Source of the DNA: Plantactinospora endophytica | GTDB taxonomy: Bacteria; Actinomycetota; Actinomycetes; Mycobacteriales; Micromonosporaceae | Length of the DNA stretch: 64,000 nucleotides | NCBI RefSeq assembly: GCF_016862915.1 | Contig: NZ_BONW01000049.1 | Location: forward strand, 1 to 64,000 | Direction of reading: 5' to 3' | Shown here: piece after piece, positions 27,775 to 36,515 of the stretch | Layout: each line of letters opens with the position of its first letter | Numbering within the stretch: position 1 is the stretch's first letter | Position numbers and translations under genes: made by a program | The notes under the pieces: model-generated | What the model was told of the DNA's origin: nothing | The model's database searches: none | Seen by the model: only the letters and a program-made list of their open reading frames with translations

Positions 27775-29165
27775 CTCCCGAGGACGTCGCCGAGCCACGC
27801 CAGCGGCTGCACCCGTTGAGCCCGCTGCTGCACGGGGCGAAGTCGCTGGTGGTGATCGTCGCCGCGCTCTCCTGGTCCACCCTGTCCCGGGTCGGCCTCG
27901 GCTTCTTCACCCTGCTGGTGGCGGTACTGCTGGTCGGGGCGCTGGCGCTCTCGGTGGTCAGTTGGTACAACACCGGCTACCACGTGGTGGGGCGGGAGCT
28001 GCGGATCCACGAGGGGCTGCTGTGGCGGCGTACCCGGGCGATCCCGTTGGAGCGGTTGCAGTCGGTGGAGGTGGTCCGGCCACTGCTGGCCCAGCTCAGC
28101 GGGCTCGCGGAACTGCGCCTCGAGGTGGTCGGCGGCGGCAAGACGGAGGCGCCGCTGGCGTACGTGACGGTGGCCGACGCGGTGGCGCTGCGGGAACGCC
28201 TGCTGACACTGGCCGGCCGGGCACCCGCCGCCGCGCCGGAGACCCTCGGTGCGGCGCCGGCCACCGGTCCGGTACCGCCGGGGCAGGTCGGCGGGCCGGT
28301 GCCGGGGCAGCCGGGCGTTCCCGGGCTACCCGGGCTCGCCGCACCGCCGGCCGGCCGGGACCTGCACGCGGTGTCCAACCGCGACCTGCTGGTCAGTCAG
28401 CTCCTCACGCCGCAGGCGTTCCTGTTGCCGTTCGGCGTCGCGTTCGTGCTGGTGCAGTTCTTCACCGAGGGCTCCTGGTCGTTCATCGCGGTCGCCAGCA
28501 CGCTGACCGCGATGGCCGGGGTGGTGTTGCAGCCGATCCGGCGGGTGCTGGACGACTGGAGTTTCCGGCTGGCCCGCGACGAGTCCGCGCTCCGGGTCCG
28601 GCACGGGCTGCTGGAGACCCGCGCGCAGACGGTGCCGCTGGACCGGCTACAGGCGATCGGGGTCACCTGGCCGCTGCTGTGGCGGATGAAGGGCTGGCTG
28701 CGGATGCGGCTGTCGGTCGCCGGGCTCGCCAGCGGCGAGTTGGACGACCGCAGCCACCCGGACCGGCTGCTGCCGGTCGGCGACCTGGCCACCGCGCAGA
28801 TGATCATGTCGGAGGTACTCCCCGGGGTGGCGATCACCGGCACCCTCACCCCGCCGCCGGCCCGGGCCCGCTGGGTGCACCCGCTGGCCCGTACGGCCCT
28901 CGGGGCGGGACTCTCCGCGCGGGTCTTCGCGGTCCGCTCGGGGCTGCTGACCCGGGAACTCCTCGTCGTGCCGTACGCCCGGATCCAGAGCGTACGGGTG
29001 GTGCAGGGCCCGTTGCAGCGGCGGCTGCGGCTGGCCACCGTCTACGCGGACACGGCCGGCGGCCCGGGCGCGGCGGCCCGGGACCGCGACCTGCACGAGG
29101 CGTGGGCGCTGGCGGCGGAGTTGACCGCCCGCGCCCGGGCCGCCCGGGTCAGCGGCCCGCGCTGA
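27771..29165 (+). CDS. Bacterial PH-domain membrane protein (YdbT-like)
   Basis: A 464-aa protein with three bPH2 domains separated by membrane segments. The first is NTGYHVVGRELRIHEGLLWR, the second DESALRVRHGLLETR and the third FAVRSGLLTRELLVVPYARI. A Gly/Pro-rich linker (about 160-190) separates the first and second halves. The GTG at 27771 overlaps the YdbS-like stop (GTGA). The pair matches the ydbS-ydbT arrangement. The last 17 bp overlap the convergent PAP2 gene. Confidence 0.87.
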   Translation: MTPEDVAEPRQRLHPLSPLLHGAKSLVVIVAALSWSTLSRVGLGFFTLLVAVLLVGALALSVVSWYNTGYHVVGRELRIHEGLLWRRTRAIPLERLQSVEVVRPLLAQLSGLAELRLEVVGGGKTEAPLAYVTVADAVALRERLLTLAGRAPAAAPETLGAAPATGPVPPGQVGGPVPGQPGVPGLPGLAAPPAGRDLHAVSNRDLLVSQLLTPQAFLLPFGVAFVLVQFFTEGSWSFIAVASTLTAMAGVVLQPIRRVLDDWSFRLARDESALRVRHGLLETRAQTVPLDRLQAIGVTWPLLWRMKGWLRMRLSVAGLASGELDDRSHPDRLLPVGDLATAQMIMSEVLPGVAITGTLTPPPARARWVHPLARTALGAGLSARVFAVRSGLLTRELLVVPYARIQSVRVVQGPLQRRLRLATVYADTAGGPGAAARDRDLHEAWALAAELTARARAARVSGPR

Positions 29166-30231
29166 CGCTCCGCGCCGCACCCTCGGGCCCGGCGGCACCG
29201 TCGGTCCCGGCGGCGGTGCCGGACTCGGTGGCACTCTCGGATTCGGCGGCGGTGTCGGGCTCGGTCGGGCGGCGGCGGGCCTTGCGCGCCGCCCACCAGC
29301 GCTCGGCGAGGCCGACGACCAGGAAGGTCAGCCCGACGTACGCCCAGCCGACCAGTACGTCGATCACGTAGTGCTCGCCCGCGTAGACCAGGGTGAAGGT
29401 CATCGCCAGCGGATAGCAGAGCAGCAGCGGCCACCAGCGACGCCGGGTCGCGCCGAGGAAGAAGACCACCACGAAGAGTGCCCAGGCGGTGTGCAGCGAA
29501 GGCATCGCGGCGACCGGGTTGGAGGCGATCTGACCGGCGTTGAGCAGGTTGCCGGCGCCGTGCATGCCGAACTCCCGCCAGCCCCGGGTGGAGATCCGGG
29601 CGACGTCCTCCAACATCCCGTACTGGGCGGCCCACCACGGCGGCGCGGCCGGGTAGATGAAGTAGGTGACCAGGCCACTGGCGCAGAGGAAGCCCCAGCG
29701 GCGCATGAACGCGCCCCACTGGGACCGGGAGCGCAGCCAGAGCACCACCGCGGCGGTCAGGGTAACCACGAAGTGTGAAAAGTAGACCCAGCTCACCCCG
29801 ACGTCCCACCAGTGGATGCCGTCCGGGTCGTAGAGGTGCTGCTGGAGCCAGATGGTCGGCACCTGGCCGTCCATCGCCCAGCCGAACATCCACTTGTCGG
29901 CGGCGATCAGCTCCATGGCGTGCGGGGTCGCCCCGTTGTCCGCGAACCCCCGGGAGAGGTTGTACGCGGCCAGCAGCAGTACCACCGGCAGCCAGTCGCG
30001 GGCGAAGCCGAGGTGGGTCCGCCAGGGCCGGTCACTGCGCCAGGCGATGGTGGCGGCCCAGAGCCAGGCGAAGGCGTACAGCGGGTCGGTGGGTAGGCCG
30101 ATCAGCAGCCAGGCGGCGACGAAGGCCACCGCCCAGATCGACATGGCGACGAACCGGCGGCGGCGCTGGCCGTCCGGGGCGGCCGGACCGGGCGGCGGCG
30201 CGGGCGGGGTGTCGGTGACGGTAACGAGCAT
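29149..30231 (-). CDS. PAP2-family membrane phosphatase / lipid phosphotransferase
   Basis: A 360-aa protein with six membrane segments and the PAP2 catalytic motifs MPSLHTAWALF and GEHYVIDVLVGW (catalytic His residues). WWAAQYGML and the spacing resemble the inositol-phosphoceramide-synthase-like PAP2_3 subfamily, so phosphatidylinositol or related lipid chemistry is possible. The C-terminal ~40 residues are Ala/Glu/Thr-rich. The ATG at 30231 lies 8 nt after TAACCT (30245-30240) without a ribosome binding site. Confidence 0.87.
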   Translation of the reverse strand: MLVTVTDTPPAPPPGPAAPDGQRRRRFVAMSIWAVAFVAAWLLIGLPTDPLYAFAWLWAATIAWRSDRPWRTHLGFARDWLPVVLLLAAYNLSRGFADNGATPHAMELIAADKWMFGWAMDGQVPTIWLQQHLYDPDGIHWWDVGVSWVYFSHFVVTLTAAVVLWLRSRSQWGAFMRRWGFLCASGLVTYFIYPAAPPWWAAQYGMLEDVARISTRGWREFGMHGAGNLLNAGQIASNPVAAMPSLHTAWALFVVVFFLGATRRRWWPLLLCYPLAMTFTLVYAGEHYVIDVLVGWAYVGLTFLVVGLAERWWAARKARRRPTEPDTAAESESATESGTAAGTDGAAGPEGAARSVSAGR

Positions 30232-30316
30232 CGCCGTCCAGGTTAACGGCGGCCGTACGGCGCACTCCGGGAGGGACGACGGCTCGCCGGCCCGGGAGGC
30301 ATGGTGATCGGACGCA

Positions 30317-30357
30317 ACTAGCAACTCGCTTGCTAGCGTAGCAATCGAGTTGCTAGT
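30317..30357 (+). promoter_or_regulatory. 41-bp palindromic operator of the PadR/ABC operon
   Basis: Outer arms ACTAGCAACTCG (30317-30328) and CGAGTTGCTAGT (30346-30357) are perfectly inverted. Inner arms TTGCTA (30330-30335) and TAGCAA (30339-30344) flank GCG. TAGCAA/TTGCTA thus occurs four times. TTGCTA at 30330 serves as a -35, 18 nt before the -10 TAGTGT (30354-30359). This fits autorepression by the PadR protein. Confidence 0.8.
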
Positions 30358-30366
30358 GTCCCGGCC

Positions 30367-30921
30367 ATGTCGGTCTCCCGGATCCTGCTCGGTTTGCTCG
30401 AACCGCACTCCCAGCACGGCTACGTGCTGCGCCGCCGCTACGACGAGTGGTTCGGCAACAGCCGCCCGCTCAAGTCGGCCCAGGTCTACGCCACCCTCGG
30501 CCGGCTCGACCGGGACGGGCTGATCGACCTGACCGGGGTGGCGAGCGGGGTCGGCCCGGACCGCCGGGTCTACGCCATCACCGAGGCGGGCGTCGGCGAA
30601 CTCGACCGCTGGCTCGACGAGCCGGAGGTGCCCGAGGTGACGAGCAGCCGCCGGGTGCTCTTCGCCAAGGTGCTGATCGCACTCTCCAGCGGCCGGCCCG
30701 CCGAGCCGATGCTCGACCGGCAGCGGCACGCGCACCTGGACCGGATGCGTGAGCTGCGCGCCCAGCGGCAGGCCGGCGACCTGCTGACGCAGCTCGACGC
30801 CGACTTCGAGATGTACCACCTCGACGCCGACCTCAAGTGGATCGACGGCGCCGCCGCCCGGCTCGCCCGGCTGGCCGCGCTGGTGTCCCGCGTCGACGAC
30901 GCGGAGAAGGAGTCCCGATGA
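30367..30921 (+). CDS. PadR-family transcriptional regulator
   Basis: A 184-aa repressor. The N-terminal winged helix (SRILLGLLEPHSQHGYVLRR through AQVYATLGRLDRDGLIDLTG) is followed by a C-terminal helical dimerisation domain (Vir_act_alpha_C type). PadR repressors usually control adjacent multidrug or lipid transporters and release DNA on binding a hydrophobic ligand. The ATG at 30367 is 7 nt from the -10 TAGTGT, so the transcript is leaderless. It overlaps the ATPase gene by 4 bp. Confidence 0.93.
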   Translation: MSVSRILLGLLEPHSQHGYVLRRRYDEWFGNSRPLKSAQVYATLGRLDRDGLIDLTGVASGVGPDRRVYAITEAGVGELDRWLDEPEVPEVTSSRRVLFAKVLIALSSGRPAEPMLDRQRHAHLDRMRELRAQRQAGDLLTQLDADFEMYHLDADLKWIDGAAARLARLAALVSRVDDAEKESR

Positions 30922-31595
30922 CCACCCAGGGCAGCAAGATGACCCTCCAGGGCAGCGACCTGGCCGTCCGGTTCGGCCGGACCGTCGCACTGGACGGCGC
31001 CGACGTGACCATCTCCCCCGGCGAGATCGTCGCGATCATGGGACCGTCCGGCTCAGGCAAGTCGACCCTGCTGCATGTGCTCGCCGGCATCCTCCGCCCC
31101 GCGCACGGCGAGGTACGCCTCGACGCGCAGCGCATCGACAACCTCTCCGACAGCCGGCGCAGCAGCCTGCGGCTCCGCTCGTTCGGCTTCGTGCTCCAGT
31201 TCGGCGACCTGGTGCCGGAGCTGTCCCTGCGGGAGAACGTGGAGCTGCCGTTGCGGCTGCTCGGCCGGCCCCGGGCCGAGGCTCGGCGCCGAGGCGCCGA
31301 ACTCCTCGGGCACCTGGCCGTCGCCGAGCTGGCCGACCGGCGCCCGGGGCAGGTCTCCGGCGGCGAGGCACAGCGCGCCGCCGTCGCCCGGGCACTGGCG
31401 CACAAGCCGTCGGTGATCTTCGCCGACGAGCCGACCGGGGCGCTGGACAGCGTGGCCGGCGAGGTGGTGCTGGACGCGCTCACCGGACTGGCCCGCAAGG
31501 AGGGCAGCTCGGTCGTGATGGTCACCCACGAGGCGCGGGTCGCGGCGTACGCGGACCGGACCGTCTTCCTCCGCGACGGGCGGGTGGCCGCGTGA
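30918..31595 (+). CDS. ABC transporter ATP-binding protein (MacB/LolD type)
   Basis: A 225-aa ATPase: Walker A GPSGSGKST, Q-loop VLQFGDLVPELS, signature VSGGEAQR, Walker B VIFADEPTGAL and H-loop VTHEARV. MacB/LolD-type ATPases pair with FtsX-like permeases such as the next gene. The ATG at 30918 overlaps the PadR stop (ATGA). Confidence 0.95.
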   Translation: MTTQGSKMTLQGSDLAVRFGRTVALDGADVTISPGEIVAIMGPSGSGKSTLLHVLAGILRPAHGEVRLDAQRIDNLSDSRRSSLRLRSFGFVLQFGDLVPELSLRENVELPLRLLGRPRAEARRRGAELLGHLAVAELADRRPGQVSGGEAQRAAVARALAHKPSVIFADEPTGALDSVAGEVVLDALTGLARKEGSSVVMVTHEARVAAYADRTVFLRDGRVAA

Positions 31596-31635
31596 ACGCA
31601 CAGCACGGGCCGAGCCGGACGGAGGGGGTGCAGTC

Positions 31636-33927
31636 ATGAGGCGGTGGATCTGGCTCGGGCTGCGGCTGTCGATCGGCTCCGGGCGTGGCGGGGTACTGCG
31701 TACCGCGTTGATGTCGTCGGGGGCGGCGCTCGGGGTGTTGCTGGTGCTGGCGTCGCTGGCCGTGGTCTCGGTCGCCGGGGCGCAGCACGAGCGGGCCGAG
31801 GCGCGTACCCCGGTACGGCAGGAACAGCCGGCCGACCCGTCGGCACTGCGGGTGTACGACATCGAGGACGTGGTCGGCGGTCGGGTGCTCCGGCGTACCG
31901 CCGTGACGGGCGGCGACGCGACCAGCCCGCGCCCGCCCGGGGTGGCCGTGTTGCCCGCGCCCGGGGAGATGGTGGTGTCACCGGCCCTACGCGACCTGCT
32001 CGCCACCGACCCCCGCGCGGCGGGCCGACTCCCGCAGCGGGTGATCGGCACGGTCGACCCGGCCGGCCTGCTCGCCCCGGACGAACTGCTGGCCTACGTC
32101 GGCGCGCCGAGCGCACCGGTGGCGCCGGAGGACCGGATGCTCGACGAGCACTGGCCGGTCACCGGCTTCGGCCATCCGCTGGGCTACGCGCTCGGGCTGG
32201 GGGCCGGACCGGACGTCTTCACCCCGGCCCGGATCCTGGCCGGCGCCTTCGGGCTCTTCGTGCTGGTGCCGTTCGGCGTCTTCCTGGCCACCTGCGCCCG
32301 GCTCTCCGCCTCCACCCGGGACCGCCGGATCGCCGCGCTGCGACTGCTCGGCGTCTCGGCCCGGCAGGCGACCCTGGTCAACGCGGTCGAGACCGGGGTG
32401 GTCACGCTCGGCGGCGCGCTGCTCGGCCTGGCCCTCTTCGCCGTCCTCGCCCCGCTGTCGGAGGGCTGGCGGATCGGCCGGCTGCACTGGTACGCCGCCG
32501 ACCTCGGCGTACCGGTGCCGCTGGTCGTCGGCATGGTCGCGGTGACCGTGGCGTACGCGGTCGTCATCGGCGTACTCGCCACCCGCCCGGCCCGGGTCAA
32601 CCCGCTGGCCGTACGCCGGGACGCGCCCAGCAGCCGCCCCGGCGTCTGGCGACTGCTGCCACTGCTGGCCGGACTCGGCGGGGCGGTGCTGGCCGGCTGG
32701 TCCGGTCGACACGAACCCAGCCAGCGGGACGCCCTGGTCTTCGCCCTCTCGATGCTGCTCACCGGGCTGGCCCTGCCACTCGCCCTACCCACCCTCGGGT
32801 ACGCCGCCGCCGCGCTGGTCGCCCGACTACCGGGTACCCCGGTCTGGCTGGAACTGGCCACCGCCCGGCTGCGGCACGCGCCCGGGGTGGCGCCCCGGCT
32901 GGTCGCCGCCTTCACCGTGATGATCTACGTCGCCGGGATGGGCTCGCTCGGCGTCAGCCTGATCGCCGACGACCGTGGCCTCAGCCCCACCAACGACCCG
33001 GGCGCACGCCGGATGTACCAGGTCCTCGGCCCGGGGCCGGTCCCCGCCGCCGAACTGCGGCAGGTCCCCGGCGTGCAGGTGGTCGACCTGGTCAGCGTGC
33101 CGGCGACCGTCTCCGGCGAACGGGACTATCTGATCGTCGGCGACTGCGCGGACTTCACCGGCATGTTCACGCTCGATCCCGGAGAATCCTGCGTGGACGG
33201 CCGGACCTACCGGCTGGTGCACCAGTTTTCGTTCGGCGGGGCACCACTGCCGGAGCCGGGCGCCGAGGTGGTCGCGCAGTCTGGCACCCGGATCCCGGTG
33301 CCGGAGCAGATCCTGCACCTGGGCATACGTTTCGACGTGAGCATGAGTGGCCGGCTGCTGGTCACCCGGCAGGCGCCGGTCACCGCCGCGCTGGATGTCC
33401 CACCGTCCTCGTCGGTGCATCTGGTGACGAACGACCGGGCCACCGCCGACCGGGCCGCCCAGGTGGTGGCCGCCCAGGTGCCGACCCGCTACCTCCAGGG
33501 CGACCTCGGCGCCCGGCGCGGGTTCGACGCGGAACTGCTGGTGACGCTGCTGGTCGCCGGGCTCACCCTGAGCTTCGTGCTCGGCATCGGGGCGTTCGCC
33601 GCCGCCGCGATCGACCGCACGGTCGAACGGCGCCGCGACAACGCCACGCTGGCCGTGGTGGGCACCAGCCCGCGCACCATCACCGCCGGGGAGGTCGGAT
33701 TCGGCATCCTGCCGCTGGTGATCGGGCTCGGCCTGGCCAGCCTGGCCACGATCACCATCGCGGCCGTGCTGGCCGGCCTGTTCGACGTCGACCGAGCGCA
33801 GGTGTTCGGCCGGATCGCGCCGACGCTGTGGCTGGCCGGCGGGGCGCTCGCGGTCGGGCTGGTGCTGATCGCCGTACCGGCCTGGCTGACCCAGCGGATC
33901 ACCGCCGAACAGCTCCGCCGGCCCTGA
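31636..33927 (+). CDS. FtsX-like ABC permease
   Basis: A 763-aa permease with about ten membrane segments in two FtsX-type modules (about 200-330 and 625-755), an extracytoplasmic region between TM1 and the first module, and another at about 430-620. RIAALRLLGVSARQ and NATLAVVGTSPRT are the coupling segments typical of FtsX folds. With the ATPase it likely exports a drug, peptide or lipid, or transmits a signal across the membrane. GGAGGGGGTG precedes the ATG. Confidence 0.9.
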   Translation: MRRWIWLGLRLSIGSGRGGVLRTALMSSGAALGVLLVLASLAVVSVAGAQHERAEARTPVRQEQPADPSALRVYDIEDVVGGRVLRRTAVTGGDATSPRPPGVAVLPAPGEMVVSPALRDLLATDPRAAGRLPQRVIGTVDPAGLLAPDELLAYVGAPSAPVAPEDRMLDEHWPVTGFGHPLGYALGLGAGPDVFTPARILAGAFGLFVLVPFGVFLATCARLSASTRDRRIAALRLLGVSARQATLVNAVETGVVTLGGALLGLALFAVLAPLSEGWRIGRLHWYAADLGVPVPLVVGMVAVTVAYAVVIGVLATRPARVNPLAVRRDAPSSRPGVWRLLPLLAGLGGAVLAGWSGRHEPSQRDALVFALSMLLTGLALPLALPTLGYAAAALVARLPGTPVWLELATARLRHAPGVAPRLVAAFTVMIYVAGMGSLGVSLIADDRGLSPTNDPGARRMYQVLGPGPVPAAELRQVPGVQVVDLVSVPATVSGERDYLIVGDCADFTGMFTLDPGESCVDGRTYRLVHQFSFGGAPLPEPGAEVVAQSGTRIPVPEQILHLGIRFDVSMSGRLLVTRQAPVTAALDVPPSSSVHLVTNDRATADRAAQVVAAQVPTRYLQGDLGARRGFDAELLVTLLVAGLTLSFVLGIGAFAAAAIDRTVERRRDNATLAVVGTSPRTITAGEVGFGILPLVIGLGLASLATITIAAVLAGLFDVDRAQVFGRIAPTLWLAGGALAVGLVLIAVPAWLTQRITAEQLRRP

Positions 33928-33948
33928 CCCGGGCGAGGCGATCGGGGG

Positions 33949-33989
33949 CAGCCGGTATCCGGGAGCGATTCAGCCCCGGATACCGGCTG
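33949..33989 (+). terminator. Terminator of the PadR/ABC operon
   Basis: Perfect 15-bp inverted repeat CAGCCGGTATCCGGG (33949-33963) / CCCGGATACCGGCTG (33975-33989) with an 11-nt loop. Confidence 0.8.
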
Positions 33990-34211
33990 GGTCGCTGCTA
34001 CCGGCGGGCCGCCGGCACCGGCTCGGCCGGCGACGGGTGTCCGGCTCGGAGACTGTCGAGCTGCCCCGCTTGTGCACCCACAACGGCCGCCGGTCCGGCC
34101 GCACTCACCTGGACACCGAAGGCGTAACCGATCGGTCGTAGCGCATCTGGTGTCCAGGTGACCGGACATGGGCGGCCCCGCTGTGCACCATCCTGATGCA
34201 GGGTGGTCGGT

Positions 34212-34619
34212 TCAGAGCACCGGCAGGTCGGTTCCGATCTTGGCCAGGCTCTCCCGGCCGCAATAGAGGACGGCCCGAACAGCCGCCCACGAGACGGTTG
34301 GGGCACGACGACAGCGCTCGTTGTCCCGGGCGATCTTCGAGATCAGCACCAGCCGTTGCTGGGCCTCCTCCAGCCGGCTCTGCCGCTCCAACAGGGTCTG
34401 CTGTGCCGCCGCCAACTCCTCCTTCAGCCGCTCGATCTGCTGAGCCGTGGTCGGCGGCGGGTCCGGTTCGGGATCGCTGGCGAACGAGCGGATCAGCAAC
34501 AGATTCCCCTCCTCGGTCGACTGGCCGGGGGCTGCCACCGGGACGCCGGAGGACTTGAGGCAAGACCGGCAGCAGCCCTCGACTTCGATGGCGTCCCGCC
34601 CGACCGCCTGGCTGGCCAC
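34212..34619 (-). CDS. Small coiled-coil protein with N-terminal Cys cluster
   Basis: A 135-aa protein, not recognised. Near the N-terminus a Cys cluster (CCRSC) suggests a metal or redox site. Residues about 58-95 form a coiled coil (AQQIERLKEELAAAQQTLLE onward), and two more Cys lie near the C-terminus. The GTG at 34619 is the first in-frame start after the shared intergenic region. It is divergent from the GntR gene across 103 bp that include a palindrome, so the two may be co-regulated. Confidence 0.55.
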   Translation of the reverse strand: MASQAVGRDAIEVEGCCRSCLKSSGVPVAAPGQSTEEGNLLLIRSFASDPEPDPPPTTAQQIERLKEELAAAQQTLLERQSRLEEAQQRLVLISKIARDNERCRRAPTVSWAAVRAVLYCGRESLAKIGTDLPVL

Positions 34620-34656
34620 CCGGGTAGGAGCCCTGCCCGAACCTTACCTCGACTGG

Positions 34657-34680
34657 TCTACCTACGTCTAGGTACGTAGA
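34657..34680. promoter_or_regulatory. Palindromic site between coiled-coil and GntR genes
   Basis: CTACGT (34662-34667) and ACGTAG (34674-34679) are inverted around CTAGGT. ACCTA with TAGGT forms a second overlapping inverted repeat. This is a probable binding site for the adjacent GntR protein. Confidence 0.5.
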
Positions 34681-34722
34681 TGGACGGCAAGCATCGTATG
34701 GGAACGGCTTAGCGTCCGAAGC

Positions 34723-34968
34723 ATGGGGCCAGACGACGAGATCGACCACGCGGGGCCGGTGCCGCCGTACCGGCAGCTCGCCGCGATCCTGGCCGCGCGA
34801 ATCAAGCGTGGCGACTGGCACCCGGACCGCGCGATCCCGTCGGAAGCTCAGCTCGTTGGCACCTACGGACTGGCCCGTGCGACGGTCCGCAGGGCGATCG
34901 CCCTGCTGGTCGAACAGGACGTCGTCTACGTCGTGCCACAGCGCGGCACCTTCGTCCGGGGCCGGTAG
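34723..34968 (+). CDS. GntR-type regulator consisting only of the winged helix
   Basis: An 81-aa protein covering just the GntR DNA-binding domain (YRQLAAILAARIKRGDW, then AQLVGTYGLARATVRRAIAL, then VPQRGTFVRGR). The ligand-binding domain is absent. TAGCGT (34710-34715) ends 7 nt before the ATG with no ribosome binding site, so it is leaderless. The next gene has its own promoter. Without a sensor domain it may act as a constitutive repressor or need a partner, perhaps the divergent coiled-coil protein. Confidence 0.85.
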   Translation: MGPDDEIDHAGPVPPYRQLAAILAARIKRGDWHPDRAIPSEAQLVGTYGLARATVRRAIALLVEQDVVYVVPQRGTFVRGR

Positions 34969-35098
34969 CCGGGAAACACCTGGTCACGTACCGTCTCGAC
35001 GGGGCCTTGGAGCGGGCCGGCCGTGGACTGTCCGATAGCCGTCCGGCGTGTCGTCGCGTGTCGGCGATAGCGGTCGGCCGAACATCTACGCTTTGCTG

Positions 35099-35623
35099 AT
35101 GGATCAGGAACACCCGGCCGAACAGGCGCCGGAGTCAGCGTCGGACGAATCGACGCAACCGCAGGTCAGCGCTGCGGCACCCGAGTCACGCGCAGCCGCA
35201 GCCGAGTCACGCGCGGCTGCGCCCGAGCCGCAGAGCGTCTTCCCGCCGGGTCTGACCGCCCGGGTCGAGCTGACCGTCACCGACGTCGACACCGCGCAGG
35301 CGGTCGGCTCCGGCGACGTGCCGGTACTGGGTACGCCCAGGGTGCTGGCGCTGGCCGAGGCGGCCACCGTCGCCGCCACCGCGAGCCGGCTGCCGGCCGG
35401 GATGACCACGGTCGGAATGCGGGTCGAACTCGACCACCGGGTGCCGACGCCGGTCGGCCGGACCGCCGTGGCGCAGGCCCGGCTCGCCAAGGTCGACGGG
35501 CGGCGGCTGCTCTTCGAGGTGGCCGTCACCGAGGGCGCGACGACGGTGGCCGAGGGCCGGGTCGAACGGGTACTGGTGGACCGGCACCGCTTCGTCGAGC
35601 GGGCGCAGCAGGGCCCGGCATGA
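35099..35623 (+). CDS. Thioesterase-family hot-dog protein
   Basis: A 174-aa protein. The first ~55 residues are Ala/Glu/Pro-rich with a repeated AAAPESR-like unit. The rest resembles fluoroacetyl-CoA-type thioesterases (VELTVTDVDTAQAVGSGDVP, TVGMRVELDHRVPTPVG, VAVTEGATTVAEGRVERVLV). The ATG at 35099 follows TACGCT (35087-35092) by 6 nt, so it is leaderless; the longer frame is rejected. The stop overlaps the MBL gene start (ATGA), so the two are coupled. Confidence 0.75.
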   Translation: MDQEHPAEQAPESASDESTQPQVSAAAPESRAAAAESRAAAPEPQSVFPPGLTARVELTVTDVDTAQAVGSGDVPVLGTPRVLALAEAATVAATASRLPAGMTTVGMRVELDHRVPTPVGRTAVAQARLAKVDGRRLLFEVAVTEGATTVAEGRVERVLVDRHRFVERAQQGPA

Positions 35624-36462
35624 CCGCCACCGTGGGCGTCGCCTTCACCGAGATCGCCGACCGGGTGTACGTGCTGCGCCAGCCGCTGCTCGACGTCAAC
35701 GTGACCCTGGTGGTCGGCGACGGCGGTGCACTGGTGGTGGACACCCTCTCCACCGCCGGCCAGGCCGCCGAACTGCTCGCCGCCGTCCGGGGGCTCACCA
35801 CCGACCCGCTGGTCGTGGTCAACACGCACCACCATTTCGACCACTGCTTCGGCAACGCGGCACTGGCCGCCGCCGGCCCGGTCGCGATCTACGCGCACGA
35901 GGAGACCGCCCGGCTGCTCCGTGAACAGCCCGCACTGGTGCGCCGGCAGGCGTACGACGAGGTGTTGCCGGCCGATCCCGGGCTCGCCGCCGAGCTGGCC
36001 CGGACCACGGTCCTCGCCCCCACCCATCCGGTACGCCAGGAGGCCAGCCTCGACGTCGGCGGCCGGGCGGTACTGCTGCGCCACCTCGGCCGGGGGCACA
36101 CCGAGGGCGACCTGGTGGTGCAGGTGCCGGACGCCGACGTACTGGTCGCCGGTGACCTGATCGAGCAGAGCGGCCCGCCGGCCTTCGAGGACGCGTTCCC
36201 GCTGGAGTGGGTGGAGACGGTCGCCGAACTGCTGCGCTGCCTCACCCCGGGCACGGTGGTCGTCCCCGGCCACGGCACGGTGGTCGACACCGAGTTCGTC
36301 CGGGTCCAGCACGACGACCTGGCCACGATGAGCTGGCTGATCCGCAACGGGGACGCCGACCGGGCCCCCGCCGAGCGGGTCGCCCAGCGCACCCCGTTCG
36401 GCCCGGAGGCCGGCCTCGCCGCCGTCCAGCGCGGGTACGCCGAACTGCGCGGCGACGCCTAG
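35620..36462 (+). CDS. Metallo-beta-lactamase fold hydrolase
   Basis: A 280-aa MBL-fold enzyme. The metal motif HHHFDHC (HxHxDH) is followed by the metal-bridging Asp in LVAGDLIEQS and His residues in RGHTEGDLVV and VVPGHGTVV. It hydrolyses an ester, thioester or lactam. Coupling to the thioesterase-like gene suggests related acyl chemistry, but the substrate is unknown. Confidence 0.88.
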   Translation: MTATVGVAFTEIADRVYVLRQPLLDVNVTLVVGDGGALVVDTLSTAGQAAELLAAVRGLTTDPLVVVNTHHHFDHCFGNAALAAAGPVAIYAHEETARLLREQPALVRRQAYDEVLPADPGLAAELARTTVLAPTHPVRQEASLDVGGRAVLLRHLGRGHTEGDLVVQVPDADVLVAGDLIEQSGPPAFEDAFPLEWVETVAELLRCLTPGTVVVPGHGTVVDTEFVRVQHDDLATMSWLIRNGDADRAPAERVAQRTPFGPEAGLAAVQRGYAELRGDA

Positions 36463-36515
36463 CGACCAGGACGACCCGACGGGGTGGGGTGTGGTCGGGT
36501 CGGTAGCGTTGTCCC

